A stretch of DNA of 64,000 bases from Enterocloster aldenensis (GTDB taxonomy: Bacteria > Bacillota > Clostridia > Lachnospirales > Lachnospiraceae): NCBI RefSeq assembly GCF_003434055.1, contig NZ_QVEX01000002.1, positions 235,314 to 299,313 of the forward strand, read 5' to 3'. The notes under the pieces are model-generated. The model was not told the origin of the DNA and made no database searches. It worked only from the letters and a program-made list of their open reading frames with translations. The position numbers and the translations under genes were made by a program. Of this stretch, positions 52,611 through 61,662 are shown piece by piece. The first letter of the stretch is position 1, and the number at the start of each line of letters is the position of its first letter.

Positions 52611-53390
52611 ATGATGGCAGAAGAAACCGTAAAAACAGAGACCATACAGGCCGTTGACAGGGCATTGCAGATCCTGGAAACCATAGGGCGTGTGAACAGT
52701 ATGAGTCTTGCAGAATTAAACAGGGAAATCAAAGTAAATAAGGCGTCCCTTTCACGTCTGGTGTATACGCTTGTACAGAATGGATATCTTGCAAAGAACG
52801 AGAAAAGCGGAGAGTTTTCCCTGACCTTAAAAACATATGAGGTAGGGTTAAACGCAGTACAGAACCTGGACAAACTGTCCCTGATTAAGTCTACCCTGGT
52901 GGACCTGAACAGCCGGTGCGGCCGGATTGCCCAGTTTTCCGTGGAAGACAACAACCAGCTTTTATGCCTGCAGAGCATTGGAAAGGAGGCCATGTCATTT
53001 TCAGTCTACACCAGCGTAGGCCACCGCTCCCCGCTCTACAGCACCAGCGCGGGCAAAGCCCTGTTATCTGCTTATTCCAATGGGGAAATCATAGAAAAAT
53101 GGGACCGGATGAACATCCAGTCCCTGACGGAAAATACCTTGACAGACCTGCAGCTGTTCCTGCAGGACATTGGGTTGACCCGGCAGCGCGGATACGCCCT
53201 TGACCGGGAGGAAAATGAATACCATGTATTCTGCGTGGGCGCCGTTGTCATGGATTTCTCCAACCGGCCGATTGGCGCCATCAGCATCAGCGGCAGCACC
53301 CTTACGCCCCAGGAAGAAAAGGAGGTAAGCAGCATGCTGCTCTCCTCCAGCCGCAAGCTTTCCGGTCTTTTAGGGTATGCGGTACGGTAG
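52611..53390 (+). CDS. IclR-family transcriptional regulator
   Basis: 259 residues: winged helix (AELNREIKVNKASLSRLVYT) and IclR effector domain (SPLYSTSAGKALLSAYSNGE; RGYALDREENEYHVFCVGAV). AAGGAGGAG precedes the start. It diverges from the 2-oxoacid oxidoreductase operon. Iterated TTTCA sites at its own promoter and at the RidA operon make it the likely shared regulator of both. The ligand may be a pathway acid. Confidence 0.92.
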   Translation: MMAEETVKTETIQAVDRALQILETIGRVNSMSLAELNREIKVNKASLSRLVYTLVQNGYLAKNEKSGEFSLTLKTYEVGLNAVQNLDKLSLIKSTLVDLNSRCGRIAQFSVEDNNQLLCLQSIGKEAMSFSVYTSVGHRSPLYSTSAGKALLSAYSNGEIIEKWDRMNIQSLTENTLTDLQLFLQDIGLTRQRGYALDREENEYHVFCVGAVVMDFSNRPIGAISISGSTLTPQEEKEVSSMLLSSSRKLSGLLGYAVR

Positions 53391-53426
53391 GGTGTGTTTG
53401 AAAAACCTTAAAAATCCACTCAATGC

Positions 53427-53456
53427 AAAAGACGCCCATTTTCCTGGACGTCTTTT
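53427..53456 (+). terminator. Terminator after IclR, possibly bidirectional
   Basis: AAAAGACG pairs with CGTCTTTT and is followed by ACTTTTT on the plus strand; the A-run on the other side gives T's leftwards. It separates the IclR gene from the convergent symporter gene. Confidence 0.75.
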
Positions 53457-53504
53457 ACTTTTTGGATATTTGCAGGGCCTCGATACATTCCTATATCGTA
53501 TTTT

Positions 53505-54770
53505 TCAAAACTTGGTTGACAATGATATTGCATTCCCCCCATGGCTTAAATCTTCTTTTCTGTCAGTCCGCCGTCGTTCCAGCCTGTCAATGATAATCGT
53601 GGCTGATATATCTCCTAAACAGTTCACCGAAGTGGTTCCGATATCAAATAACCGATAAAACCCACCTACAATCATAACAATATCTAGCGGTATCCCTACG
53701 GCCGCGGCCACCATAATCATATTCATGATGCCTCCGCCGGGGAGCCCTCCATTCGCGCTTGTTATCATAAGCGTCACAAAAACCAGATTCAATATCCGCC
53801 CCATGGTCAGAGGAATTCCCATAGCCTGGGAGCTGAATACCATGACTATGCCGCACAATATGGCCGTGCCATCCTTATGGATTGTTGACCCGAAGGTAAC
53901 ACCTAAGCCGGCCACGGAATCCTGAATACCGAAACTCTCTGTGGCCGTTCTCATGGAGACAGGAATTGTAGCATTGGAACTGCATGTACTGGAGGCTACC
54001 GCCAGGATAGGAAGCATCTTCTTCAGGAAAGCAAGCGGTTTTACACCGGTTATCACCTGGAGCGGTATACAATCTACAAGAATCAGGTGGATGAGACAGA
54101 TAACATAAAAAGCAATCAGGATTCTTGCAATTGTCAGCAACATGCTTACGCCATATTTTCCCATACCGGATGCCATAAGAGAGAACCCTCCTATGGGTGC
54201 CAGCTTCAGCGCAATCTTTACTAAAGATATCATCATATCCGTCATGGCAAAGAACCAGTCCCTGACAGGCTCCCTCCTGCCCTCCGGAAGCTGCAATATG
54301 GCAATTCCCATAAAACAGGATATGACAATGACCTGAATCACATTTCCCTCAGAAAAGGTTTTAAAAACATTGCTGCTAAAAAGGCTTTTTAGGTATTCCA
54401 CAAAAGAAGGGATTTCTGCCAGCACCACATCTTGAGTCTGTTTTTCAAAGATAAAGTTGTGTCCGATTCCTGAAACGGATGTAATGGTAATTGCCAGTAA
54501 TACCGCCAAAACCGTGGTAAATGCATAGACTGCAATAAAACGTATACCAATACGCCGGAATGCGCCCGGATTTTCCAATGTGCAGATTCCCTTTACCAGC
54601 ATACACACCACAATCGGCACCAGAAACATTTTCATGATATTAAGCCAGATATCACCGATAAACTGAAGCTTTGCCGCCGGTTCCCCGATGATAAGCCCAA
54701 CCATGGCCCCCAGCAGCATAGCAAGCAACATCTTTATCACATCATTCAGTTTGCTTATCTTCTCCCTCAT
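53505..54770 (-). CDS. Dicarboxylate/amino acid:cation symporter (DAACS/GltP family)
   Basis: 421 residues with the family's serine-rich re-entrant loop AVASSTCSSNATIPVSMRTA, the sodium-site region FGSTIHKDGTAI, and GGFYRLFDIGTTSVNCLGDI. The binding-site residues of the aspartate transporters are partly altered (NCLGD in place of NxxGD), so the substrate may be a neutral amino acid or C4 acid. It is a single gene, converging on IclR. AAGGAGG precedes the start. Confidence 0.92.
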   Translation of the reverse strand: MREKISKLNDVIKMLLAMLLGAMVGLIIGEPAAKLQFIGDIWLNIMKMFLVPIVVCMLVKGICTLENPGAFRRIGIRFIAVYAFTTVLAVLLAITITSVSGIGHNFIFEKQTQDVVLAEIPSFVEYLKSLFSSNVFKTFSEGNVIQVIVISCFMGIAILQLPEGRREPVRDWFFAMTDMMISLVKIALKLAPIGGFSLMASGMGKYGVSMLLTIARILIAFYVICLIHLILVDCIPLQVITGVKPLAFLKKMLPILAVASSTCSSNATIPVSMRTATESFGIQDSVAGLGVTFGSTIHKDGTAILCGIVMVFSSQAMGIPLTMGRILNLVFVTLMITSANGGLPGGGIMNMIMVAAAVGIPLDIVMIVGGFYRLFDIGTTSVNCLGDISATIIIDRLERRRTDRKEDLSHGGNAISLSTKF

Positions 54771-54814
54771 AGTGCCTCCTTGTGCGACAGTCAGCGTAAT
54801 GCGTGTTTTAAAAC

Positions 54815-56014
54815 TTATTTGAATTTTTCTTCTTCCTGTTTAAATGCATCAATGATACGGTCAAGCCCTTGTGCAACAACAGGCTTTGGCGATGTAAGAC
54901 AAAGCCGTCCCCACTCGTCTCCGTCTTTATCAGAGAATACAGACCCCATTTTCAACATGACATGTTTGTTTACAATACGTCTGTTCACTTCTGCCCCGCC
55001 TAGCTTATATGGACGGAAGTCAACCCAGATACAGTATGTCCCCTCAGGAACAGCTACCTTTGCATGCGGAAGTTCTTTGTGAAGCCGTTCAACCGAATAG
55101 TGTATCAGCATGTCAATATACTCATTAAGTTCATCAACCCATTCCTCGCTTTCGTTATATGCAGCCATGACTGCGGAGATACCAAATGGGGTAGAATTCT
55201 TTTTCTCCGTGTATTTTGCTTTAAGTTCCGGATCCTGGATGATAACATTTGTCATGGCAAGCCCAGCCGTATTGAAGGTCTTGTTAATCGCGGTTGTCGA
55301 TATGACGCCTTTTCCTCCAAGAACCTTCATGACCGGCAGGCAGGTGTTGCCTTTACGGATGATATCAACATGGACTTCATCCGACACGATGATGACATTA
55401 TGAAGCCGGCAAATCTCTCCGATTTTTGTGATTTCTTCCGCAGTAAAGATTCTTCCTGTGGGATTATGGGGCTGAATCAGAATAATCATTGTATTCTTTG
55501 GATCTTTAGCTGCCTCCTCGAGCGCATTATAATCAATGGTATAATAGCCCTCTGTTTCAATGAGCTGAACATCTACCTCGTGTCTTCCCAGGGGCTCGAT
55601 ATCTTTTCTGTAACCGTAGCTTGGTACAAGAAGAAGGATTCCGTCCCCAGGCTCAGTATAATGCCTGATACAGTTCTGAACAGCTACGTGTGTACCGTTC
55701 ATGCAAGGGAATATGTCATCCTTCCCAAAATGCCAGTCACATCTCCTTGCAAACCAATTAATAACCGCATCATAATATGTATCAGGAATTTCTGTATATC
55801 CAAAAATACCATGCTCAGCAGTCTTAACAAGCGCGTCAACAACCGCAGGCGGACACTTAAAATCCATATCCGCTGTCTGCATCGGAATCCTGTCTGCCGG
55901 AAGCGGATTGCCATAATTATACCTGTCCCTGTTTGATTGAATATCACTCCACTTGCTGCTGTACTGATAAGGTGCACTAATCCTATCAATAATTGAATCG
56001 AAATTGTATTTCAT
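54815..56014 (-). CDS. PLP-dependent C-S lyase (MalY/PatB type)
   Basis: 399 residues of fold-type I. MPMQTADMDFKCPPAVVDAL-like opening, NPTGRIFTAEEITKIGEICR, SDEVHVD and the PLP Lys in AINKTFNTAGLA are visible. MalY/PatB enzymes cleave cystathionine or cysteine; some act as aminotransferases. ATG 56014 follows AAAGG. It sits 36 bases after a DcuC-type carrier gene, with a divergent LysR regulator beyond: together probably uptake and use of a sulfur-containing or dicarboxylic amino acid. Confidence 0.9.
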   Translation of the reverse strand: MKYNFDSIIDRISAPYQYSSKWSDIQSNRDRYNYGNPLPADRIPMQTADMDFKCPPAVVDALVKTAEHGIFGYTEIPDTYYDAVINWFARRCDWHFGKDDIFPCMNGTHVAVQNCIRHYTEPGDGILLLVPSYGYRKDIEPLGRHEVDVQLIETEGYYTIDYNALEEAAKDPKNTMIILIQPHNPTGRIFTAEEITKIGEICRLHNVIIVSDEVHVDIIRKGNTCLPVMKVLGGKGVISTTAINKTFNTAGLAMTNVIIQDPELKAKYTEKKNSTPFGISAVMAAYNESEEWVDELNEYIDMLIHYSVERLHKELPHAKVAVPEGTYCIWVDFRPYKLGGAEVNRRIVNKHVMLKMGSVFSDKDGDEWGRLCLTSPKPVVAQGLDRIIDAFKQEEEKFK

Positions 56015-56050
56015 AACTGTTTGCCTTTCTTTCATTTAATGTAGTTTTAT

Positions 56051-57322
56051 TTAACGGAGAACAAAAAACATGACATAAAGTACGACCAGATTAATCAGCC
56101 AGCCTGGAATCTCTTTCTTTACGATTTCCCCAATGGAGACCCCTGATACCCCTGCCAGAAGAATCATCTGTCCGGCAACAGGAGATAAGGGATTGGACAT
56201 CTGAGTGACAATTGTTACCATGCCTCCCATATCCAGCATATTGATTCCGAATGCAGCTGCATTTGCTGTTACCGCCTCATTAAAGGCAACTGCCATACCA
56301 GTACCTGTGCCTGTTAATATGGTAAGCAGCGCAGGTCCGATGGTAGTTGTAAGCTTTGCCAGTGCCGGAACCCCTGTAAACAATGTAATCATTGCAGCAA
56401 TCAGTCCAATGCTGGTCATACCTGTTACAAAAGTTTTAGCGCATACAACAACTGAAAATGCACCTTTAAAACCGCTGGCCGCACCTTCCCAGAAGTGCTT
56501 CATGACTTCCTTAGGGCCTGTACGTGTAACAACACAGTCAAAAATAGCGCCTATGAGCATTGCATGCTCAACTTTTATCGGTTTGAGCAGTTCGATTTTC
56601 GTACCAAGCAAAAGTACCGTAATAGGAAGGAATACAGCTAAGGCGTGTACCGGATTTATCTTGAACGCCTCATCAACTTCTGATTTCTGACCTGCAAATG
56701 TTCCTTTATACTGATCAGCTTTGGTAATTTTAATCATAATCATCATGATTACGATATAGACTGCCTCAGTTACCAGTACAGGTACAACTTGATTTGAAAC
56801 AACATTCATTACATCTATTCCCGCCAACTCTGCAACAAGATTATTACTGGACTGGCTGGGATTCAGTGTCGATGCATAGCAGGAAACATGGAACGCAGCA
56901 GCAACTGCTGCCGGATGGTATCCTGCCGCCACCAAAATCGGAATCATAATAGTTCCTAATGAAGCAATGGTACCATTTGCACTGCCAAGCGCAAAATTAA
57001 CAATTGCAGCGAAAACCATGGTCATTGGCAGGGCCAATGTCTTAGCCCACTTTGTCCTAAGTATCTTTAGGACCGCATGGGTCAGATGATCCGAGCATCC
57101 GGTAATCTTACTTACCGCTGCAAATGCAGATGCAGATATGATAGCGTTCATAATGGACGTAGATGCAAGACCATCGCTGTATCCCTGAAGCCCCTCTATC
57201 AGGTTCCCCCCAAGAAATGCCATAAGAAGGCCGCTGCATAAAAGCACTACTTTACTGTCAACCTTTCTTACCATCAGCACAATAGCAATGACAAGTATTA
57301 ACGAACCGATTGCAATATTCAT
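56051..57322 (-). CDS. DcuC-type C4-dicarboxylate/anion carrier
   Basis: 423 residues of strongly hydrophobic helices. Features include FALGSANGTIASLGTIMIPI, HVSCYASTLNPSQSSNNLVA, LTGTGTGMAVAFNEAVTANA and MSNPLSPVAGQMILLAGVSG, which match the DcuC/citrate-lactate ion-transporter superfamily. DcuC exchanges succinate with other C4 acids in anaerobes; here the partner lyase suggests an amino-acid-derived acid. GAGAGGGG precedes the start; the divergent LysR gene lies 294 bp away. Confidence 0.85.
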   Translation of the reverse strand: MNIAIGSLILVIAIVLMVRKVDSKVVLLCSGLLMAFLGGNLIEGLQGYSDGLASTSIMNAIISASAFAAVSKITGCSDHLTHAVLKILRTKWAKTLALPMTMVFAAIVNFALGSANGTIASLGTIMIPILVAAGYHPAAVAAAFHVSCYASTLNPSQSSNNLVAELAGIDVMNVVSNQVVPVLVTEAVYIVIMMIMIKITKADQYKGTFAGQKSEVDEAFKINPVHALAVFLPITVLLLGTKIELLKPIKVEHAMLIGAIFDCVVTRTGPKEVMKHFWEGAASGFKGAFSVVVCAKTFVTGMTSIGLIAAMITLFTGVPALAKLTTTIGPALLTILTGTGTGMAVAFNEAVTANAAAFGINMLDMGGMVTIVTQMSNPLSPVAGQMILLAGVSGVSIGEIVKKEIPGWLINLVVLYVMFFVLR

Positions 57323-57616
57323 ATTGTTCCCCTCTCTTTTGCGAATGAGTCATACCTCAAATCAACTGCATCCATAGTTATATTAACTTGGCTAACCTGT
57401 CCGGATCCCCATTAAATTAAATAGCAATTTAGATGACATTATGCGCGCTAATGTTTGAATTATCCAAGCACTTAATTCCTATGATGCAGCAATATTGAGT
57501 TTTAACTAATTAAATAGTAAACTCTTTTGTTTTATTTGTAAAATATTTATAAATATATACAAACTATATCATATATGTTATACTTTATGCCAAGAGTCAA
57601 AAGGAGCTGATAGGAT
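57323..57616. promoter_or_regulatory. Divergent promoter region of the DcuC-type gene and LysR gene
   Basis: No gene. The sequence is AT-rich; AATTAAATAG occurs twice in the same direction (57415-57424 and 57508-57517). Near the LysR start, tracts such as TATACAAAC and ATATGTTATACT may supply a -10. LysR sites (T-N11-A) are too degenerate to fix by eye. Confidence 0.45.
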
Positions 57617-58555
57617 ATGGATTTAAAAGAATGCCGATATATATTGAAAATCGCCACAACAAAAAACATTTCAAAAGCTGCTGCGGAACTGTATGTCTCT
57701 CAGCCCGCATTAAGCCGCTATCTTAACAATGTTGAAGAGGATTTGGGAATCAGACTGTTTGACCGGACAACATATCCCATCTCCCTCACTCCGGCCGGTG
57801 AGGTGTATGTTGCCAATGCACACGCCATCATCGACATTTACGAAAACATGGTTTTATCCATCAATGAAATCAAGAATACCAAGAAAGGAAAGCTTACCAT
57901 TGCTGCATCAAATTTCCGGGCCTTTTGTATTTTTCCCAGACTTGCCGCTGGTTTTACCAAGCTATACCCCTGGATTGAACTTCAGCTCTTTGAAGCGGAA
58001 CATGTAAATTATGAATCTTCTGTAAAAAATGGCGATGTAGATTTTTCAATTTTCCCCGGTCATCCTGCTGACCCCAGGGTATTTGACTCCTACTACCTAT
58101 GTAAAGATGAGATATACGTAGTCCTTCCTCCGGACCACCCATATAATAAAGAGCATGCGAAACATAATAATCCATCGCATCCCCTGTCCATAGATCTTTC
58201 CGTCCTAAAAAATGATAAATTCCTTCTGCTCTCCAAAAACCAGGATATGTATCAGCGCTCCATCGACCTTTGCCTGCAATTTGGCTTTGTACCACAAATC
58301 AAATTACAGACCCCATTACTGCTTACCTGTTACTCAATGTGCATGTCCGGTTTAGGGTGCACGTTTATGTATTCCAGCTTCTTCGATGCAATGGACACTG
58401 CGGATTTCGGATATGCATATCGAATAGCACCCATATATCCGAAATATGATCTATATATCATAAAAGATAAAAAAGTTACAAATAATACGAGTGTGAATTT
58501 ATTCGTGGAGTATATAACAAAACATGGGCTGGATTCCGGCAGACTAACACTTTAG
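57617..58555 (+). CDS. LysR-family transcriptional regulator
   Basis: 312 residues. The helix-turn-helix is KNISKAAAELYVSQPALSRY followed by LNNVEEDLGIRLFDR. The effector domain (about 90-300) opens KGKLTIAASNFRAFCIFPRL. AAAAGGAG precedes the start. It diverges from the DcuC-type/C-S-lyase pair and is probably their activator. A good terminator follows. Confidence 0.93.
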   Translation: MDLKECRYILKIATTKNISKAAAELYVSQPALSRYLNNVEEDLGIRLFDRTTYPISLTPAGEVYVANAHAIIDIYENMVLSINEIKNTKKGKLTIAASNFRAFCIFPRLAAGFTKLYPWIELQLFEAEHVNYESSVKNGDVDFSIFPGHPADPRVFDSYYLCKDEIYVVLPPDHPYNKEHAKHNNPSHPLSIDLSVLKNDKFLLLSKNQDMYQRSIDLCLQFGFVPQIKLQTPLLLTCYSMCMSGLGCTFMYSSFFDAMDTADFGYAYRIAPIYPKYDLYIIKDKKVTNNTSVNLFVEYITKHGLDSGRLTL

Positions 58556-58560
58556 ATTAC

Positions 58561-58598
58561 AAAAAGAGCCTGATTCAACAGAATCCGGCTCTCTTTGT
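58561..58598 (+). terminator. Terminator after the LysR gene
   Basis: AAAGAGCC-GATTC pairs with GAATC-GGCTCTCTTT (one bulge), followed by GTGTTCC; the A5 on the other side gives T's leftwards for the convergent gene. Probably bidirectional. Confidence 0.75.
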
Positions 58599-58624
58599 GT
58601 TCCATCTTTCATTCATTGTCTTCT

Positions 58625-59431
58625 TTACTGGTAAATCTGGTTAATCTTCCAATACCCATTGATTTTTCTCAGGTTAATGCCTGAATCACCGCCCATCATG
58701 ACTCCCGCATCCCCTACCTCCTGGAGTTTCGACACATCCACCTGGTCAATGGCTTTTAACAGCTTTTCTGTCAGGACTTTCTTCTCCCCAAGCTGAATCA
58801 GCTGCTGCTGCGTGCTGATGTCCTTATTGGTGCCGTCTGCAAAGGAGAGGGTCATAGGGTAATTACACATTCTGGCAAGTGTGTCCAGGTCCCCGTAAGA
58901 ACAGGTCTTCTGGATCTGCTGCGCCATCTCTGCCAGGCTGCTGATATTGACTGCCTGCGTATCCGCGTTTGCACCCGCATCCAGATAAAAATTATTTATC
59001 TTCCATTTTCCCTTAAATTTAAACAGGGCAAGACCGCAGTCCCCGCCCATCTGGACCCCTGCTTCGCTGCTGCCGGTCAGCTTTGCCACATTGGCAGAGG
59101 CTATGGCGTCCAACATCCCCTGGGTAAAGAAGGTTCCGCTTCCAAGAGCTAAAAATTGTGATTTATCCTTCACCTCAGCCATGCTTCCGTCCGCATAAGA
59201 AACCAATACCGGATAGTTGCATAATCTGGACAGCTTCTTCAAATCCATCTTATCAAAAGCTTTCTGTACCTCCTCCGCCGCAGCCCTCATCTTCTGTGTA
59301 TCCGACCGGTTGGAACGCGCCTCGGCGCCATAGGCCTGACTGGTCTTTGCATAAACAGGCGCGGCCGGTACCATGCTTACCATGGCAAGTGTGCACATCA
59401 TGATTACCATATTCTTTTTCGTGATTTTCAT
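58625..59431 (-). CDS. Secreted protein with two tandem NTF2/SnoaL-like domains
   Basis: 268 residues from ATG 59431, which has AGAGGAATAAG upstream. A signal peptide (MKITKKNMVIMMCTLAMVSM, then VPAAPVYA) is followed by two similar domains of about 95 residues. Copy 1 contains LSRLCNYPVLVSYADGSMAE and GVQMGGDCGLALFKFKGKWK; copy 2 contains LARMCNYPMTLSFADGTNKD and GVMMGGDSGINLRKINGYWK. The pattern suggests the cystatin/NTF2 fold used for ligand binding. No catalytic residues are obvious. I do not recognise a named family. Confidence 0.75.
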   Translation of the reverse strand: MKITKKNMVIMMCTLAMVSMVPAAPVYAKTSQAYGAEARSNRSDTQKMRAAAEEVQKAFDKMDLKKLSRLCNYPVLVSYADGSMAEVKDKSQFLALGSGTFFTQGMLDAIASANVAKLTGSSEAGVQMGGDCGLALFKFKGKWKINNFYLDAGANADTQAVNISSLAEMAQQIQKTCSYGDLDTLARMCNYPMTLSFADGTNKDISTQQQLIQLGEKKVLTEKLLKAIDQVDVSKLQEVGDAGVMMGGDSGINLRKINGYWKINQIYQ

Positions 59432-59551
59432 TCTTCTTATTCCTCTTTTCTTTCTCTGTTTTTTGGTGCTTGTAATCTTTAGACGTGGGGACACTGGAAA
59501 AAGTTTCATGGACGGGATATTTTTTTACTTCCTGCTTCTATCTATCTGCAG

Positions 59552-59586
59552 CACAGAAGACGCCCATGTCATGAGCGTCTTCTGTG
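59552..59586. terminator. Perfect 12-bp hairpin downstream of chemotaxis gene 1
   Basis: CACAGAAGACGC pairs perfectly with GCGTCTTCTGTG. Neither side has a convincing T-run, so it may be a terminator, an RNA stabiliser or a regulatory dyad between the chemotaxis gene and the secreted protein gene. Confidence 0.55.
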
Positions 59587-59613
59587 ATTTGTGCATTTAA
59601 TATGGAAATGTAA

Positions 59614-61371
59614 TTAATACTTTGCGTCCGTTACAGGCTGTGCTGCCTCTGCCGCCGGATAAGCAGCCGCATCGCGGGACTCAGGCATCCTATATCCTTC
59701 CGCCCTTCTCAGCTTGAATTTGCTAATAAGCGTCTTAAGCATCTGTGCCTGTCCTGAAAGTTCCTCACTGGCTGCCGCGCTCTCTTCCGCCGTAGCCGAA
59801 TTGGTCTGCACCACATTGGAAATCTGGTCAATCCCCAGCTGAACCTGGGCCGCGCCCTTGGATTGTTCAGAGGACGCTGCGGCAATCTGATTAATCTGGC
59901 TGGCTATTTCCTTTGTGCCTTCCACAACAGAAAGAAGTGACTGTGCCGTTTCATCAGCAATGCGGGTACCGTTCTCCACCGCCTTTAGTGAATTTTCAAT
60001 CAGCGCCGCCGTGCTTTTGGATGCATCGGATGATTTGCTGGCAAGACTCCTGACTTCATCTGCAACCACCGCAAAGCCTTTTCCTGCCTCTCCTGCCCTT
60101 GCTGCCTCCACAGCCGCATTCAGGGCAAGGATATTGGTCTGGAATGCAATATCCTCAATAGTCTTGATAATCTTACCTATTTCACTGGAAGAAGCACTGA
60201 TTTCGCCCATTGCCTTTGTCATTGTCTGCATCTGCTGGTTGCTTTCAAGTATCTTCTCCCCTACCCCGTCCACGGTCTGACTGGCCTGCAGGGCGCTCTG
60301 GGCATTATTCTGTATCTGACCGGACATCTCAGTAATGGTAGCTGCCAGTTCTTCGATGGAGGACGCCTGTTCCGTCGCTCCCTGGCTGAGGGCCTGGGCG
60401 CCGCCTGAAACCTGGTCCGCACCGTTGGAGACCTGGTCCGCGCTTTGTCCGATCTGTCCAAGGGTATCATTCAAAGCCCCCACCAATGTTCGGATTGAAT
60501 CCTGTACAGGCTTAAAATCCCCAAGGAAGGCTTCACGTTTTTTTACATCCAGATTGCCGATGGAGAGCTGCTGCATGGCGTCTGAGATTTCCCCCATATA
60601 ATAGGATACCCGCTCCGACATCGTGCGCATACTGTCCGCCAGGTTCCCCAATTCATCTTTTGAAACATAACCGACATTGATTTTCAGATTTCCTTTGGCC
60701 ATCTCATTGGCAGCCGAATCCAGCTCCCGGATAGGACGCGTCAGGCTCCTGGTAATATATATGGACAGGTAAATGGTGGCTGCCAGCGCCACTCCCACAA
60801 CCCCAACAATAAGTAAAGCCGTGAATGTCTGCCTTTTAGATGATTGGGAATAATTGTCATCCGCAAGAACAGCGGTTGCTTCGTCCGCCTTGGTCATCAA
60901 ATCCTGTATCTGAATCAAAAGCGGTTCATACTGCTGGAAAAATATCTCCATGGCCTCGTCATTCTTATTCTGCGCAGCCAGTTCCAGTATCTGGCTGCGC
61001 AGCGGTGTTGCCCTCTCCATCAGGGCCTGGGCATCATTGATAATAGACATATCCCCGCGGAAATTCTGCTTCATGAAATCAAATCCTTGGTTGACCCCCT
61101 GCATCTGTGTCTCCACCTGGGAAACATACTCCTGTGTCTTCTGCGCGTCAGAAGTCAGCATACTCAGCGAAAGCGCCTTCATAGCGGTCTGTATGCCGCG
61201 GCGCATGTCAGTTGTCTTGTTGGACACCGGATACCCGTTGGTGTAGAAATCCCGGAAGTTTCCTCCCGTATTATTAAGCCCCACAATGGCCAATACTGCG
61301 CTCATTATAAACAACGCGATGATAATCCCAAATGTCACAGTCAGCTTTTTCCCAATTTTTAAGTTTTTCAC
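59614..61371 (-). CDS. Methyl-accepting chemotaxis protein 1 (4-helix-bundle sensor)
   Basis: 585 residues. One membrane helix (about 12-32) leads to an extracellular four-helix-bundle sensor of about 150 residues, a second helix near 185-208, a HAMP region ([20 protein letters not shown]) and the coiled signalling domain. The CheA/CheW-contact tip is intact: [20 protein letters not shown], then [20 protein letters not shown]. There is no C-terminal CheR-binding pentapeptide. No other chemotaxis genes are in the window, so its kinase is elsewhere. Confidence 0.93.
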   Translation of the reverse strand: MKNLKIGKKLTVTFGIIIALFIMSAVLAIVGLNNTGGNFRDFYTNGYPVSNKTTDMRRGIQTAMKALSLSMLTSDAQKTQEYVSQVETQMQGVNQGFDFMKQNFRGDMSIINDAQALMERATPLRSQILELAAQNKNDEAMEIFFQQYEPLLIQIQDLMTKADEATAVLADDNYSQSSKRQTFTALLIVGVVGVALAATIYLSIYITRSLTRPIRELDSAANEMAKGNLKINVGYVSKDELGNLADSMRTMSERVSYYMGEISDAMQQLSIGNLDVKKREAFLGDFKPVQDSIRTLVGALNDTLGQIGQSADQVSNGADQVSGGAQALSQGATEQASSIEELAATITEMSGQIQNNAQSALQASQTVDGVGEKILESNQQMQTMTKAMGEISASSSEIGKIIKTIEDIAFQTNILALNAAVEAARAGEAGKGFAVVADEVRSLASKSSDASKSTAALIENSLKAVENGTRIADETAQSLLSVVEGTKEIASQINQIAAASSEQSKGAAQVQLGIDQISNVVQTNSATAEESAAASEELSGQAQMLKTLISKFKLRRAEGYRMPESRDAAAYPAAEAAQPVTDAKY

Positions 61372-61662
61372 CCTTGTATCTCCTTCCTTTTTTCCTTCAC
61401 TCCATAGTTAACGTACTGGGGTGTGTTTGAAAATTGCTTACCGTCAGCTGTGCGTCCCACTTTGTGGGAGATTTGGTCCCGGTAAGGGAGGCGTAGCGGG
61501 CTACGTTGACCGTATTGGGACAAAATATGCCGCGAAGCGGGGCGGGCTTTGCCCTAAGGGGTACCTATGGCGGATTCCTTAGGGCAGATGGCGGAAATAA
61601 AACGTGAGTCCAACCTTCTTATTTACACATCCTGCAATATAGTGCAGCCCTGCACAAGTCAT
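61372..61662. ncRNA. Structured intergenic element between the chemotaxis genes (possible repeat or RNA)
   Basis: About 170 bases of this 290-base gap are GC-rich and full of short hairpins: TCCCAC-TTT-GTGGGA, CGTAGC-GG-GCTACG, CCGC-GAA-GCGG, GGGC-TTT-GCCC, and GCCCTAAGG / CCTTAGGGC (61551-61585). GGTCCC and GGGAC also pair over a longer span. Its edge GGGTGTGTTTGAAAA (61421) recurs at 53391 after the IclR gene. It is unlike the AT-rich gaps elsewhere and looks like a mobile palindromic repeat or a structured transcript. Confidence 0.45.

Noticed and set aside
57323..57616. Riboswitch or tRNA in the larger intergenic gaps (also 18579-18858, 32735-33044, 39569-39824, 63634-64000)
   Set aside because: I looked for cloverleaf-like pairing, T-loop sequences and known riboswitch cores and found only AT-rich DNA, operators or simple hairpins; a covariance-model search would be decisive.
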